From the NCBI GenBank assembly GCA_020631735.1, contig CM036188.1, positions 13,806,214 to 13,870,213 on the forward strand: 64,000 nt of DNA. The letters are read 5' to 3'. This document shows, piece after piece, positions 10,714-22,990 of this stretch (position 1 is its first letter; every line of letters starts with the position of its first letter). This stretch comes from Saccharum officinarum. Taxonomy: Eukaryota > Streptophyta > Magnoliopsida > Poales > Poaceae. Under the pieces are notes generated by a model, which saw nothing but the letters and a program-made list of their open reading frames with translations, ran no database searches and was not told the DNA's origin. Position numbers and translations under genes: made by a program.

Positions 10714-10847
10714 GCCCCTCCTCGCTACGTCGGTTCTCCACCAAAGACTCTCCACCGAAGATCGAGCCAAGAGGCTGATAGGGGAGCCGGCCAGCCAGCC
10801 TACTGGTCCCACCAGTCAGCCCCTTCTCGCTACGTCGGTTCTCCACC
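10712..10847. repeat. Pair of 30-bp direct repeats
   Basis: The sequence CTCGCTACGTCGGTTCTCCA with its CAGCCCCT leader occurs at 10712-10742 and again at 10816-10847. The DNA between holds GCCAGCCAGCC-like and ACCAGTCAG-like runs. This may be a repeat at the edge of the following LTR-like fragment. Confidence 0.7.
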
Positions 10848-11560
10848 GCCTTAAGGATCACATCTACGCCGTTGATTTAAGTCAGTTTGATTCGAGGGTC
10901 TAGAATTGATACTATCCACTATATATAGCAGCCCTTATCTCCCTCCCTGGAACCATCCTGAAACCCTAATTCATATCTCTCATTCAGATCAACACACACT
11001 AGGAGGATTAGGTCTAGAACTCTCCAATGTAGTAGATTAGTAGCTTAGGAGTGAGGGTCGAGTTGAGCACATGCTCAAGTTCCGGATCTAGTTTTGGAGA
11101 CTTGTCAAAGCCTTGTATCTTCACTTCTATATCTTGTAAAACTTATTATCAATTTATCATATTCCTATCTACATGGTTATGCTTACTTTGAATATATATC
11201 TTGCTTAATTAATGTTATTATTACTTTTGTGAATGGGTTCATAGAGCGCTTAGCCTGCTAGTTTACCGGTTGGGCTAAGTAGCCGAGTCTTGTGCAAGCA
11301 TGGTGCTTATACAATGCTCTGCCTATGAGTGCACCCTGTTCCCTGGCCGTGTGGTAGCAGCGGGAGGTGATAGCCCTGTCTATCCTCTATAGTCCACCCC
11401 ATGAGAGCATGTTCTTAAATTGTAGGACCGTAGTCGCGTCAGTAGAGTTATATTTTGCAGAACTCTACCATCTAGCGGTGTCCCGAAGTGCACAAGAGTA
11501 GAGTTAGTCTTAGCTATAGTTAGTTGTACTTTGACCATGTAATAAGAATGTCATAGAAAT
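10848..11560 (+). mobile_element. LTR-like retroelement fragment (tentative)
   Basis: The base composition and order suit an LTR. A TATA-like CCACTATATATAGC lies at about 10917-10930, followed by a CT-rich leader and AAACCCTAATTC, then a long non-coding tail with several TTGT/TGTAA signals. No TG..CA pair with target duplication was found and no gag or pol is nearby. It interrupts the exon remnant ending at 10713. Confidence 0.35.
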
Positions 11561-12960
11561 CTACCTCACCCGTTGTTCTCCTGAGCTGACTAGTAATTTA
11601 TCTTGATTGATTTATCCCCTGAGTGTCATTATACATAATTCCTATCATTACATTTACCCTTGCTCTAGCTATGTTGGTATGTTGACTGATAGATATTCCT
11701 TTGTTACTCAATAAGTCTTTACTACATTGTTTTTCTATGGTAAAATATAAATAACGATACATGAAATATTCCCGATAAAATGCTACAATGGTATTATGTG
11801 CGCTTGCGGAATCCTTCATATTCTATTTACACTTATAAATACCAACACCCATATACTGCACAAAGTCGGCCATACTGCAACACAAAACAAATGAAGGAAA
11901 AGAGAACACCCAACCATGGAATCAAACTAATGTGACATCATTAGCTGTGCCACGGTGATCTCTCTCAATCATTCCAAAATGAATTCTATACATGTGTGCA
12001 ACTCTGGATTTAAAACAAAGTTAATTTTATGAAGTAATTTTTATTACTTAAGACATATCAATTAAGAATTTGTATTGCTTAAGTATCTCAAAGATAGCCC
12101 CGTACGGAAGCATGGGTTATGGACTAGTACTATAAAATAGGAGCGATGGGGGTTGTCCAAACTCCAAAAGCACGTAGCATTGCTCAGGTACCGTTGAATG
12201 GTATTGATTGATGTAGGATTTTCTTGTCCTGTTTTCATCCGTAATCATGGCCATGGATGACCCGATGGGCATCGGTTTGGATACAAAATTAAGCCCGTGA
12301 TGGGTCATGGGTTTTTTAGCAAGCATATATCATCATGGGCTTGGGTTTGGGTTATCAAAACCCATCAGGTTCCGGTTGTCATCTCTGGTTGCTTTTGACG
12401 GTTGCTCCACGTTGACGTTGAGAGATTAGGGGGCAAACATGATTTGTAGTGATTATGACTCAATTTCTTGGCATGTCAACTAACCCTCCTTTCTTTTGAT
12501 GAATCAGAAACCATGAATCACAACCCAGCCAACGAATGAGCCAAACGATTTTGTAAGTCATTCTAATTCATAGAGAAACATTTGAGCGAAAATTAAATCC
12601 GCTATGTTGTATAATCTGGAACGCTAGCCTAGCAAGTGGGCCCTTCGATTGCTACAAAGAAAAAATATCATTCCAACACGGTTATAGAAACGTGAAGGAA
12701 TTATCACTTTTTAAAGTAAAAAAAACGCTCCAATAAGCCTAGTATAGATATAGAAATATAATAAGAGGCAGCAGGAGTTCAAAAAAAAAAAACGGAAACT
12801 CTAAGTGACGACCCGTCGTGCTTCTGCGCGAATGCGCGACCCGCACTCATATATATGGCCTGGCCAGCCTGACGCCCATGAGGCCTGGCCCGCCTAGTGC
12901 ATGTGAAAGTAGACCGAGAGATAGCCGTTTGCATGACTCACGCCACGCGATCTGGCCCGC
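11561..12960. other. No gene recognised
   Basis: AT-rich and non-coding on both strands. Positions 12250-12370 hold repeated phrases of the GGGTTTGGGTT / CCCATGGG type, which resemble sequence associated with hAT-like elements. A poly(A) run lies at 12781-12791. Confidence 0.4.
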
Positions 12961-12964
12961 TCAG

Positions 12965-12994
12965 TGCATGTGCATGTGCATGTGCATGTGCATG
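12965..12994. repeat. Microsatellite (TGCATG)5
   Basis: Five exact copies of TGCATG in a row, extended by GTGTG. The unit is self-complementary, so the array can form a cruciform. Confidence 0.95.
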
Positions 12995-13389
12995 TGTGTA
13001 TACCATGAGATAGTAGTGTTTTGCTGCGGCTGCTCCTGAGAGATGGAGGTAGGCTGCTCCATACATTTTTTGTTTTGCTTTCTTTCTTTTAAAAATACGA
13101 TAATTTTCTTATACTTAATTCGTTGTTAGTTTTATATGCACCATTATATTTCTTATGATGAGATCTATAAAACTAGATCCATGATGCCTATATTTTAAAA
13201 TATATTTTTTATAGTGGTAACTTATGTTGTATATATAGTAGCTACTTATGTATTTTATAGATTATGGTAATCAAAATAAGTGGCCACTTGCTAAAAAATA
13301 ACTTACCGCATACTTGAAATTACACTTGACACAAAAGCACATAAATTTAAACGAATTTGCGGAATGGTTCAGTATTGTCGAGGCCCGGG

Positions 13390-14050
13390 TTGACAATTTT
13401 TTTGTGTTTTCTTGCTGATTCGAGTATTATGATAAGTATTTACGTATTTTCCGGAATTTTTTTCTTTAATTTTCATTTTTCATTTTTTCAATTTCAGTTT
13501 AATTCACTAGTTGTCAATTTCTGTTTCAGCCTTATGTTTGAGTTTTTTTGTTTTTTATTGTGTCTACTTTAGTTTTCAATTTGTATTTGTCAACAACAGT
13601 TTAATTTTCTAGTTGTTAATTTTGGTTTCATTTTCTAGTAATTTCAGTTTCTGTAATGTGCTTTAGTTTTTGTCTTTCATTGTGTTTACTTTAGTTTTTC
13701 TATCTATCAATTTAAGTTATATTTTTATTACCAATTTCAGTTTCAGTCTTATGTTTCAATTATTTGTTTTTTATTGTGTCTACTTTAATTTTTATTTTCT
13801 ATTTGTCAATATCAGTTTTATTTTCTGGTTGTCAATTTCAGTTTCAATTTCTGTAATATATTTCAGTTTTTTGTTTTTCATTATGTTTACTTTAGTTTTT
13901 ATTTTCTAATTATCAATTTTAGTATTATTTTCTAATTATCAATTTTAGTTTCAGTCTTACGTTTTAGTTACTTGTTTTTTATTATGTCTACTTTAGTTTT
14001 CAGTTTCTATTTATCAATTTTAGTTCAATTTTGGTTGTCAATTTCTGTTT
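13390..14050. repeat. T-rich minisatellite, about 100-bp unit
   Basis: The landmark ATTGTGTCTACTTTAGTTTT or its variant CATTGTGTTTACTTTAG recurs at about 13557, 13679, 13772, 13880 and 13981. The C and T variants alternate, giving a second-order period near 205-215 bp. Between landmarks recur AATTTCAGTTTCA, TTGTCAATTT and CAGTCTTATGTTT. Open frames here are low-complexity Phe/Leu/Ser runs and are not genes. Confidence 0.8.
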
Positions 14051-15170
14051 TCGCGTGCCCCAGGTTGCGGCTTGTCATGTTTTGTACAACTATCCTTGTT
14101 TTTTAATAAATGCTCCAAGTTGGTAGCAAGTCATGTTTCCTGATTTTTATAATATTTTGTATAATAACTTGCCCTCCTAGTTAATAGCTTATGCAATGCT
14201 CGTTTTAATAATTTATCCCTCCAGGTTGCAGCTTGTCTTATTTTGAGCCGCTATTCTCTTTATGGGTTAGTATCTTTATGTAAATACTATATAACAATTT
14301 TATTATATTCCCATGGTAACAATCGATGTACATACTATGTAACAACTTCAGTATATTCTTTAGTAACAACTTTAGTACCACAGGGTAGCAACTCCTTTGA
14401 TAAATCTCCTACCACATATTTACATATAAATTGCTCATATAATAAAATTTTTTAAAACATAGGCAAGTGAGGTCTAGTTTTGTTCGCCTCATCGTAAAAA
14501 ACACACCGGTGCAGACAGAATTGAAATTGGATAGACCATTCGAAAGATACAATAATTTAAAATAAATGTTTTCTTTCTTCATTCCTGCGTCAGCACAACG
14601 AAAGCGACATTTGCATGTGGCGCCTTGGTTGCATGTTACGCCGAGTTGAAAAAGGGAAGTGTCAGGCACAGTAACTTAACGCGTCAAACGCATGCAAGGA
14701 CGACGTGCCCGTGAATGGAGGGGTCGCGCGCTCGTCTACAGCGCGACGGGTCGCCGCCCTATCTGCCTAAAAAAAAAGGCAGCAGAAGATAACGACCGGC
14801 CAGACTTCAGATCCCGGCCCATTACGGAACTGCTATTTTTGACATTGAATCATTGAATGCTATGCGTTCTCCTTCTCGCTCCATGCATCAGGGAAGAAAA
14901 AGAAGTACTGAATTTCTGATGAATGATGATCTATACTTTTCCTGGAACCTTGGAATATGGATCATCGCAAGAACTTGGAACTTCTGGTCTGATTTTATTC
15001 ATATCATAATCATGGCTCTTGACTCTTGAGCCTCATCAAATTAACACAAATCATCGTCTGCCACAAATGCAGTCCTAGTTGTTAGGTTACAGCGTATACG
15101 AATTACAAATTCATTATTATTTATATAAATTTCCTCTCGTGTTATCGGGGCAAAAGAGCGAGCGCATGCG
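14051..15170. other. No gene recognised; degenerate short repeats
   Basis: At 14060-14240 a phrase of the type 'CCAGGTTGCGGCTTGTCATG' recurs in worn form three or four times. At 14280-14400 'ACTATGTAACAACTTTAGTA'-like phrases recur. The rest is AT-rich with a short GC-rich stretch at 14690-14760. No coding signal is supported. Confidence 0.45.
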
Positions 15171-15880
15171 TCAGTTGTTGGGGTTCGGCTGCACCGTCGT
15201 CGCAGGGACGCCATCGCTGGTGTGCAAGAACGACAGCGGCGTCCACGGGTTTCCTGGATGACGAGGCCATGGCCACGCCGGCATCAGCGGCGGGTGGAAA
15301 GGGAATGGCGGCAGCGGCGGCCAGTTGCCCCCCAGGTGCGGCCGCGACGGCACCGGCGGCGGGTGGAACGGGAACGGAGGCAGCGGTGGCCACTTGCCAC
15401 CTGGGCCGGTGTGTGGCCACGCCGGGAACGGCGGCCACGGGTTGCTCCCTGGGTGCGGCCACGCGGGGAGCGGAGGCGGGTGGAACGGGAACGGCGGCCA
15501 GTGGCCGCCGGTGCTCGGGCGCAGCCACGGGAACGGCCATGGCGGGGTCTGTCCGTGCGGGCTGTCCGCGGCCGGCGCGGCTGGTGTCGACTACCCACCG
15601 TACGGCTCCGGCGGTGGCGCGGGTGGCGAAACGGCACGCTCCGGCTCCGGAGGCGCGTGGTGCCCGTGGTGCTTGGGCGGCGCCTTCGGGGTGGTAGTGC
15701 TTGGACTTCGGTGGCGCTGCCTTTTTGGGGTGCATCGGCGAATGAGGAGGAGACCAGCAGCAGTGACCTCGAGGATGCTGCGCAGCACGGCATGAGCAGC
15801 GCGATGGCGAGTGCCACCCCGCATGACATCGTGATGAGTGCTTGTGCTTCTGCATGCGTGGAAGCTCTTCTTGGTGCCAT
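15171..15880 (-). pseudogene. Secreted proline-rich protein gene, broken
   Basis: The start at 15880 (GCCAACATGGCACC) is chosen because it lies about 50 bp after a TATA box and opens MAPRRASTHAEA, followed by a hydrophobic core (SCGVALAIALLM) and CCAASS, a likely signal peptide. Further on another frame carries a proline-rich protein: PKAPPKHHGHHAPPEPERA, then repeats of the form GGxWPPLPPFPFHPP with PAWPHPG spacers, ending ..VQPNPNN at 15171. Joining signal and repeat requires a frame change near 15700. The repeat frame also holds an in-frame TAG at 15591-15593. The repeats suggest a cell-wall or apoplastic structural protein of the proline-rich/extensin class. GC content is far above that of the neighbours. 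Confidence 0.55.
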
Positions 15881-15927
15881 GTTGGCAGATCTCGCTTGGT
15901 TTTGCATTGTGCATGGGGTGGCTATGC

Positions 15928-15935
15928 TTATATAG
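15928..15935 (-). promoter_or_regulatory. TATA box of the proline-rich gene
   Basis: The minus strand reads CCTATATAAGCATAG. The TATATAAG core lies about 50 bp before the chosen ATG, a normal plant spacing with a short leader. Confidence 0.55.
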
Positions 15936-15998
15936 GCTACAATTTGTTAAGTGTTGTGGGTTGGTAAGGTAAAAAAAGCAATTACCTGTGGAAGTTTA

Positions 15999-16341
15999 GG
16001 CCTTGTTTAGTTCTTTCTCTAAAACTTTACACCCTATCATATCGGATGTTTGGACATATACATGAAGTATTAAATATAGACTAAAAAATAACTAATTGCA
16101 TAGATTGCGTGTATTTTGTGAGACGAATTTTTTGAGCCTAATTAGTCCGTGATTAGACAATGTTGTGCTATAGTAAGCATGTGCTAATGATGGATTAATT
16201 AGTCTTAATAAATTCGTCTCACAGTTTGCAGGCGAGTTCTGTAATTAGTTTTTTTATTAGTATCTGAACACCTCTTCTGACATCCCATAAAACATCCGAT
16301 GTGACATCCAAAACTTTATACCCCTGGAACTAAACAAGGCC
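15999..16341. mobile_element. Tourist-type (PIF/Harbinger) MITE
   Basis: Begins GGCCTTGTTTAGTTC and ends with the inverted GAACTAAACAAGGCC. It is flanked by TTA on both sides (15996-15998 and 16342-16344). At 343 bp it has internal AT-rich arms and no coding capacity. The 3-bp TTA duplication indicates a PIF/Harbinger transposase acting in trans. Confidence 0.92.
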
Positions 16342-16659
16342 TTAATCTTCAACTGAGTTCGGTATTTGAACATTTTGTAGTGGTCTTCTCTTTCTACCTG
16401 CTCAGTGCTGAATTCAAATGTTTTACAGCGACAATGGGTTGTTGGCCGGTGTGCCGATGATTCGCTGAAGGTGACTAGCATTACGAAGAAGGTTTAGGCA
16501 GGAGTCATGTTTTCGCTGCTCATTGTGGATCTCTATGATCTCTCTTTACCAACACCTGTCAAAAAGATGTATGTTCTCTTGTTCAGTGTGTTAGCTACAT
16601 ATAGTGTCCATGATAGCCGTAGCAAAGCAAAGTGCCCTGATTCTTTTTTTGTGTGGTGT
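16342..16659. other. No gene recognised
   Basis: A short unique stretch between the MITE and solo LTR 2. Open frames on either strand are below any convincing coding pattern. Confidence 0.5.
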
Positions 16660-16664
16660 CCTCC

Positions 16665-19625
16665 TGTAGCACCCGGTTTTAAGAACAAAACCAGATACAC
16701 ACCATATGTGAGCCCAGGAAGTCAAATCTCACATATAGCTACAAATAAAGGTAATATCAAATGACAATGCTTAATATATAACGTACTTATTATAAAAGAT
16801 ATAACCTTAGATAGCAAACAGCGGAAGGACAACTCCGGTCTTCAGGTGAAGACTCCACTCCACAGGGACAACTGACTGGTTGATCACAAGCCTGTCTGCT
16901 CCAATTTTTAGAAATCTGGTACCCATCCGGGATTTTTATCCAAAAATAGAAAATAAACAAGCGTGAGTACATTTCGTACTCCACAAGCATAACATGAGGA
17001 TTCATGAGGCTCAAAAGGCAGACACGGTTTACTGCATTTAGCATTTTAGTAAGTCAGCATTTTATCATTGGTTAACATCAACTTATGCTTAGGCTCCCAA
17101 ATTAACCCACATGATCACATACTAGAATTAATAGAGTTATTGATCAACATTATATCATCATCATCGTCATCATTATCATAATACCATCATAGTTCACCAT
17201 GAACAACAACATCATAAGTAACCAGTTATTCTGTGAGTTTTTCGGGCCGCTCGTGACCGTGAGCACGGCTGTTATAACAGTTTTAACACTCTGCAGAGGT
17301 TGTGCATCTTTACCCGTGAGTCGTGTTGCCCATATGCCCGGGGCCCGTCGACTCCCTAACACTCCCAAGGTGAGTAGGCAGGGTACACTATGAAGCCTTC
17401 CATAGGCCTCTTCTAACATGTTAGGGCCGCGAGGTTTCCTCGGCAGGCAGATATAGAGAACCCCCCTTTCTGTGGCACAATTCCCGCAGGCTATACACAC
17501 AAGAACAGAGGCAGTTCTATACCCAAAGTGGCAAGCCCCTCTTGCGCCCTTTCGGGTAACCTCTAACAAGCTAGAAAAGATCATATTACTGAGCTAAAGT
17601 CAGAGCCATATAACTCTCACGGTTGCACTGTATGTCCCAGCTTTTGCCCTACAGATAAGTCCTTACGGAGAGTTTAGGGCAACATGATCGACATCATTTG
17701 CACCATCACTCTATATTTCAATTATTATCGTCATGTTTATCCGTTTGTTCCATTAATCATAGTATTGATCATGTTTGAATAGAGCACTAGCATTCTACCC
17801 ATATGCAATAAAACCCATAGGCATCAAGGTATAAGTCATCAATGGCTAGGATGTCCTTATAGTCGAGCAATATTAGACACATGCATAATGAGTAGATTAT
17901 ATAATGAACAGGAATCAAGGTAGGCCCATGCTATACTTGCCTTGGTTCACAAACTCATGTTGGTCCTGCTGGTCATTGAAGAGTTCTTGGTCTCCAACGT
18001 TTTCCTCACCGTCTGAACGCGACCAACACGGCAACATACAACATTCCAAAAGCATTCATGCAAAGCAAACATTCCTATCATTAGAACATTACACCAACAG
18101 TAAATAAATCTGAATAAAATGTTTATCAAAATCATCTACATCTCGCTACGATCACAATGACGCGAAAAGCACGAAAAACGGAGTTACGACGCACAAGTTA
18201 CGAGATATTTACTGTTCCAAAAGCTAGCTATTAACTAGATTTATTTGAGAAATTCAAAAGCTCTTAACAGGTCTAACAGTAGCACTATTGCATAGATCAT
18301 GAAATTATGAAACTAACGCAAGTTGAACGGGTCAAATCGGAGCTAAGACGACGATTTTATAAACGTTTACTACAGTGGCAATTCTGTAATTAATCTGAAA
18401 GCGTATTTTTCATATATACCGAAGAAACTACGCTTTCCGAAAAAGAACGCGCACTCCGGGAGTACGCCAAGGACGGCGGGTTAAGCCTTCCAGAAACTGA
18501 GGGGCTCTTTTAGAAATTGGACCCGCGAAGGGGTATCGGCATGTCCTGGCCGTCCGATCCGAGATGAACGGCGAGGATTAGATAGAGGAGAGTAAGGAGA
18601 GCGCGGGCCGCCGGAGCTGAGGGAGAACGCGGCGGCGCCGCCATTGCCGCGGCGCGAAGCTCGCCGGCGTTACTCGCCCGGGCGCTACAGGGCTTCATTT
18701 TCAAAAGTAAAAGGCCCGGAGCGAAGAGGAGAGGATGGCGAACCCATCCCGGGGCAAAACACGGCCACGGGGTCACCCGCGCGGCGTGCCCGCCATGGAT
18801 GACGGCAAGAAGCTCGTCGGAGCTCGCGGACACGGCCCTAGAGGCCACCATTCGTAGAATTGAAGGTGCAAGGAGAGGGAGGGAAGCACGGGGAGGCTCA
18901 CCGAGCGGAAAATCGCAGACGGAGGAGGCTCGGGGCGAAGACCGACGAGGTGGCCGAACAGTGCTCCGGTGGTGCGCCGCTACGGCTTCGAGTGCTCAAA
19001 AGAGAGTGACTGGAGCGGGAAAACAGCAGAGGGGGGGAAGGCGGTGGAGGGGTTGCGGCTCCCTTTTGAAGGCCGGGCGCGGGGAAAGGAACGCTCCCAC
19101 GTTCTGCGGTTGTGGGCGCGGGGGAAGGAATGGCGGTTGCCTTCGACCGAGAGAAACGGAGGTTGCGGCTGGAGGTAGAGGAGGGCGCCGACAGGTGGGC
19201 CCGGTGCGTCAACGGCACAAGAGGGAAGTGCGGGGCGCGGCAACGGCGGTTGTGGCCTCCGACGCGGGCCGGCCCAGCAAGGAAGAAAGGAGGAGAGGGG
19301 AAAAATCGTGGGCGGGCCAAGAAAAGGGCCAGCAGGCCGACTGGGCCGAAAGGGGGGAGGGAGAGGAAAAGGAGTTTTCTTTTTCTTATTTGATTTTCCA
19401 AATCCAATTTCAAATGTTTTTGAATCTCTTTTGAACTTTGGATCAAATCAATCAATACAATAAATAGAATGTGGCAGCATGAGTGCATCAACATGTTACT
19501 AATCCTTATGTTTTATTTTATTTTCACCAAATTTTTATTATTCCCTAAATTTGAATGCACAAACAAATACATAATTAAATCAATTTTATCTATTTTGAAA
19601 CAAATGCAAAATTTAGGGTGTTACA
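16665..19625. mobile_element. Solo LTR 2, about 3.0 kb, with intact target duplication
   Basis: Begins TGTAGCACCCGG and ends GGGTGTTACA, bounded by a perfect 5-bp duplication CCTCC (16660-16664 and 19626-19630). TG..CA ends with a 5-bp duplication and no coding region define a solo LTR left by LTR-LTR recombination. It is related to 6530-9356 in the same orientation. A GC-rich block at 18480-19380 contains long overlapping frames in several phases. These are composition effects (Arg/Gly/Pro-rich), not genes. Confidence 0.8.
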
Positions 19626-19630
19626 CCTCC

Positions 19631-20107
19631 CACTATAAGTACCCAAAAAAGTTTTGGGACATCAGCTGGAGGTTGAAGTAGAAGCTGATGTGTCAGCGAT
19701 TGGAGGGAGAGAGAAGCGGCAAGGGTATTTTGGGACATATGAGAATTTAGTGGCCTTTAGTCGCCTATGCGTTGGCCCAACGCTGTTAAATACGTAGAAA
19801 ATGACAATGATTCAAGCTGAAGAAGAATTATAATGGCATGTTTCCAAATAGGCGAATAGTAATGGTATTCTTCCAAACTTACAAAATTGTAATGGTACCA
19901 GTCCAAAAAAAACCCTTTACTTTTAGTTGGCATCCTAATGTATACCCCTAGAAACCATCCTAGTTTCTGGATTGGAGATTGCCCTTAGGCACTTGGTCGG
20001 CCAAGTCATTCAATGGTGTAACATGTACAGTTGTACTCTAGATTTTAAGAAATCTTGATTAGCAATTAATTTGTTGTTTATCATTATTTTACCAAACATT
20101 ATAGTTA
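19631..20107. other. No gene recognised
   Basis: A unique, moderately AT-rich stretch without coding pattern. A phrase of the type AATGGTA(T/C).CTTCCAAA recurs at about 19830-19900. Confidence 0.4.
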
Positions 20108-20110
20108 TTA

Positions 20111-20530
20111 GGCCAGTCTTAATGCAGAGTTTCAATACATAGTTACCCAGAGTGCCACATCAACTTTACAGGTGAATGGAACAGTCCATCTCAGTGCACA
20201 GTTTCACGTAGTTTCGTATGCTAGCCACATCATATAATTGTGATATGATGCTATGATCAAATGTGCATATGGAGTATATAGCCTTGAAACGTCATACGAC
20301 TTTTTTTTGTTTACTTTCACAGAAGATCCTCGAGAGCACATGAGAATGAAACAAATCAGTCTCAATGAATTTTTCATTGTTTTTGTTGAATGTGATGCAT
20401 GAGTTTCATCCTAATGAAAAACTCTATTTCTCTCGTTCCACATAAATACCATGCCAACTAAGCAAATTTGCTGATGCATTGTGACTTTAAAGAGAATGAA
20501 ACTCTTATGAACCCCCAACAGAGATTGGTA
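20111..20530. mobile_element. Tourist-like MITE, degenerate (tentative)
   Basis: The left end GGCCAGTCTTAATGCAGAGT follows TTA (20108-20110). The right end ..CAGAGATTGGTA is followed by TTA. Inside are GAGTTTCATCCTAATGA and ATGAAACTC phrases like those of the better-preserved MITE at 33892. The inverted repeats match only in part. Confidence 0.45.
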
Positions 20531-20533
20531 TTA

Positions 20534-22640
20534 GGAGTAATTATGTGTATTTCTAAGATTGTTGATATGTAATAACCTTTATAGGTTATTAACTCCTCTT
20601 TTTGGCAATGTATACTCAATAATTCCATCCCTAGGGTTTATATTATCGTTATTTAAAATATCGGTGCTGACTAATAAATGATAAATTAGAAATATCAAAA
20701 ATCTATTGGCGATAGAAAAATTTTAGCCAAAATTTAAAAGGAAAAACCATTATTTGTATAGATAGAAAAATAATGTAGAATATCTCTAAACTATTTGACT
20801 TCAAAAACAACAAAAAACAGTAAGAAATAAGATGATATAACACTTTTAGGGCATGCGCAGCAGGGATGAGCCCTAGAGTACGGGTGGAAAGTGTGGTTGC
20901 TAGGCTGATGGTTGAAAAATAATTTTTTTAATAACTCAGTTTTGGACTCATACGATATCATGAAATGAAATTCTAGTAGATTGAATTCAAATTCACAAAA
21001 CTTTGGGCCGATACCGGTTTTGTATTGGCCCTAACCGGTGATAGTGATGAAATATCAAAAACACCAATTTGAACCAGTGATAAGTTAAACCATATATATC
21101 TAGATACGTAATATATATCTAGAAAAGACAAAACGACTTATAATTTGGATCTGGGAAGTGGATAAATGGGATAGAGAATATTATTTTTTTAATCAATCAC
21201 GAAGAGAAAAAGAAAGTGAAAAAGGAAAACAAATGACAGAAACGAGTAAACTCGATCGGACTACGAACGCATACAGTTGCTTTCCCTGCCCTGCTATGCA
21301 TCAAACGGGCCGGAACATGCCACAGCCCACACGAAGCTACAAGTAAAAAAAAAAAACTAGTTGTTGCCGGGCTGCCGAGCACATGCAGCTTCCACGCAGA
21401 ACTCCTAAAAAAGAAAGGCGCAAATTTTTTTTGAGGAACCACATGTACTACGTACTTGTAGTATGAGATTTGTCACTGTGCTTAGGAGAAACCATCGGTT
21501 CGTCCCTTAAAATTATTTAGAGCCATTGACAATCAAAAAAAATTAATTAGTTATGTTTAAGGGCAATTTAGTACTTTTCTTATTGTACACAATCCCTAAC
21601 TCCCTAACCTAATTTCAAGTGAGGAACGGGAAGCCGATCTCTTCGAGTCACGAGATCTCGCCGCTGTTGGGCGGCCTCTCCCTGGATGACCACCAGCCTC
21701 GCCGGCGGCCTGCCTACGTTGATGTGAGGGGATTGGCACTAGGAGAATAAGTTGACACAAGATCCATTCATGGCGTTTTGCCACGGTCGTAGAAAAAGCA
21801 CACGCGGCCACAAGAGTGATTCTTGGATTTTGTCGGTTGCACTGACTCTAAACTCATCTGGAAGAACTATTATACCTTTCAATTTAATCACGAATTAGTT
21901 TCTGATCCACATTTTTTTTTGTTCCTGTCCACATCTTAAGTTTGTCCTAGATGATTCCTCCTATTTTTAAACCATTAGATCCAGCGAAACAAAGGGCTAT
22001 CATTATTTTCAGGCGCCATAAAATTTCTATAGTAGTATGTATCTCAGAACCCAGGGTGATATCAAGCTTGCAGTAACAAGAACGGAATGCTGTGGGAGTT
22101 CGTGTATAAAATACGGGTAGAGAATGCTTAGTCCCGTTTTCATCTTCATTAAAACGGTCAGAAGGATGCATTAACTCTTTCTAGCCCTGTGTTTTATTAA
22201 GCTGTTCCTGGATCCGTCCTGTATTGAGAAAACAGTGAGAATACGCCGGTCCCGTCCTGTACTCGGATTTTCGTAAGAAAATAGAATACGGGTGGGAAAA
22301 CAAAAAAAAATGGAAACGGCATTGGTCGTAGCAGGAACTTTCTATCCTGTTTTCATCCCTAACGAGTCAAGTTTGAGGACCTGCGGATGATTTTATACTC
22401 TACCTAACTGTAAGGTTATCACAAATGAAAAAAAGGCATCGAAATAGGCCCCAAGGCCTGCTGCTTCAGTTAAACAAATGAAACCCAAAGGAGCAGCTGG
22501 GAAAAGAAGGTAAAGCTCGTTGCGAACTTGAGTTGCTTCCAAAGGAATGACATGAGCAGGACATAATATAGACCCAGATTTCAACAGCTAGCTTGGACAT
22601 AGACGACAAGCAGTATATACTATAATATTGTGATTCCAAA
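20534..22640. other. No gene recognised
   Basis: AT-rich for the most part. A Stowaway half-remnant (AAACGACTTATAATTTGGAT) lies at 21132-21151. A small GC-rich island at 21620-21740 reads like an exon scrap but stays open only briefly. Positions 22140-22340 carry two worn copies of a phrase of the type 'CCTGTTTTCATC'/'GGAATACGGGT', again hAT-like. No gene is supported. Confidence 0.4.
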
Positions 22641-22990
22641 CCATTACATGCTGAAACAAATAGTGTTTACATTTGCATATATAGTTTCATGATACCCCAG
22701 TACTGTCGGGTTTACAGGAATACAAGATCAAATCAAGCACTAGCTCAAATGGTCACACGCAGCACCTCTAGACGACATGGTTTATTTATTTATAAAGTAA
22801 CAAAAAGTACCTGATTTGGCAAATACATGCATATGGGACCTAATTCAAAGTGTTCCAGACCACGCACTATAACGATGATAGACCGGCGCCCGATCGACAT
22901 GATTTTGTGACAAGTGAAGGGATTACAGTACAAATAAGACAAATTTGGCGAAGTGCTGTATGCATGTACCGAGGTCGAGGCCGACGACGT
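22641..22990 (-). other. Gene B 3' untranslated region, cut off from its gene
   Basis: Follows the original TAG of gene B at 22991-22993 and resembles the gene A tail at 1239-1615. It is now 5 kb from the RIP(c) exon because the copia element lies between them. Confidence 0.6.

Noticed and set aside
13357..13909. Phe/Leu-rich frames resembling membrane proteins
   Set aside because: Produced by the T-rich minisatellite; the same low-complexity peptide repeats with the DNA unit.
15142..15935. Long overlapping open frames on both strands in GC-rich DNA
   Set aside because: Most are phase shadows. Only the minus-strand signal-peptide frame and the repeat frame show protein-like structure.
16790..17584. 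Minus-strand frames near 17 kb
   Set aside because: Inside solo LTR 2, short and without conserved pattern.
18510..19434. Frames of 200 residues in both directions
   Set aside because: They lie inside solo LTR 2, are Arg/Gly/Pro-rich and conflict with each other; GC bias explains them.
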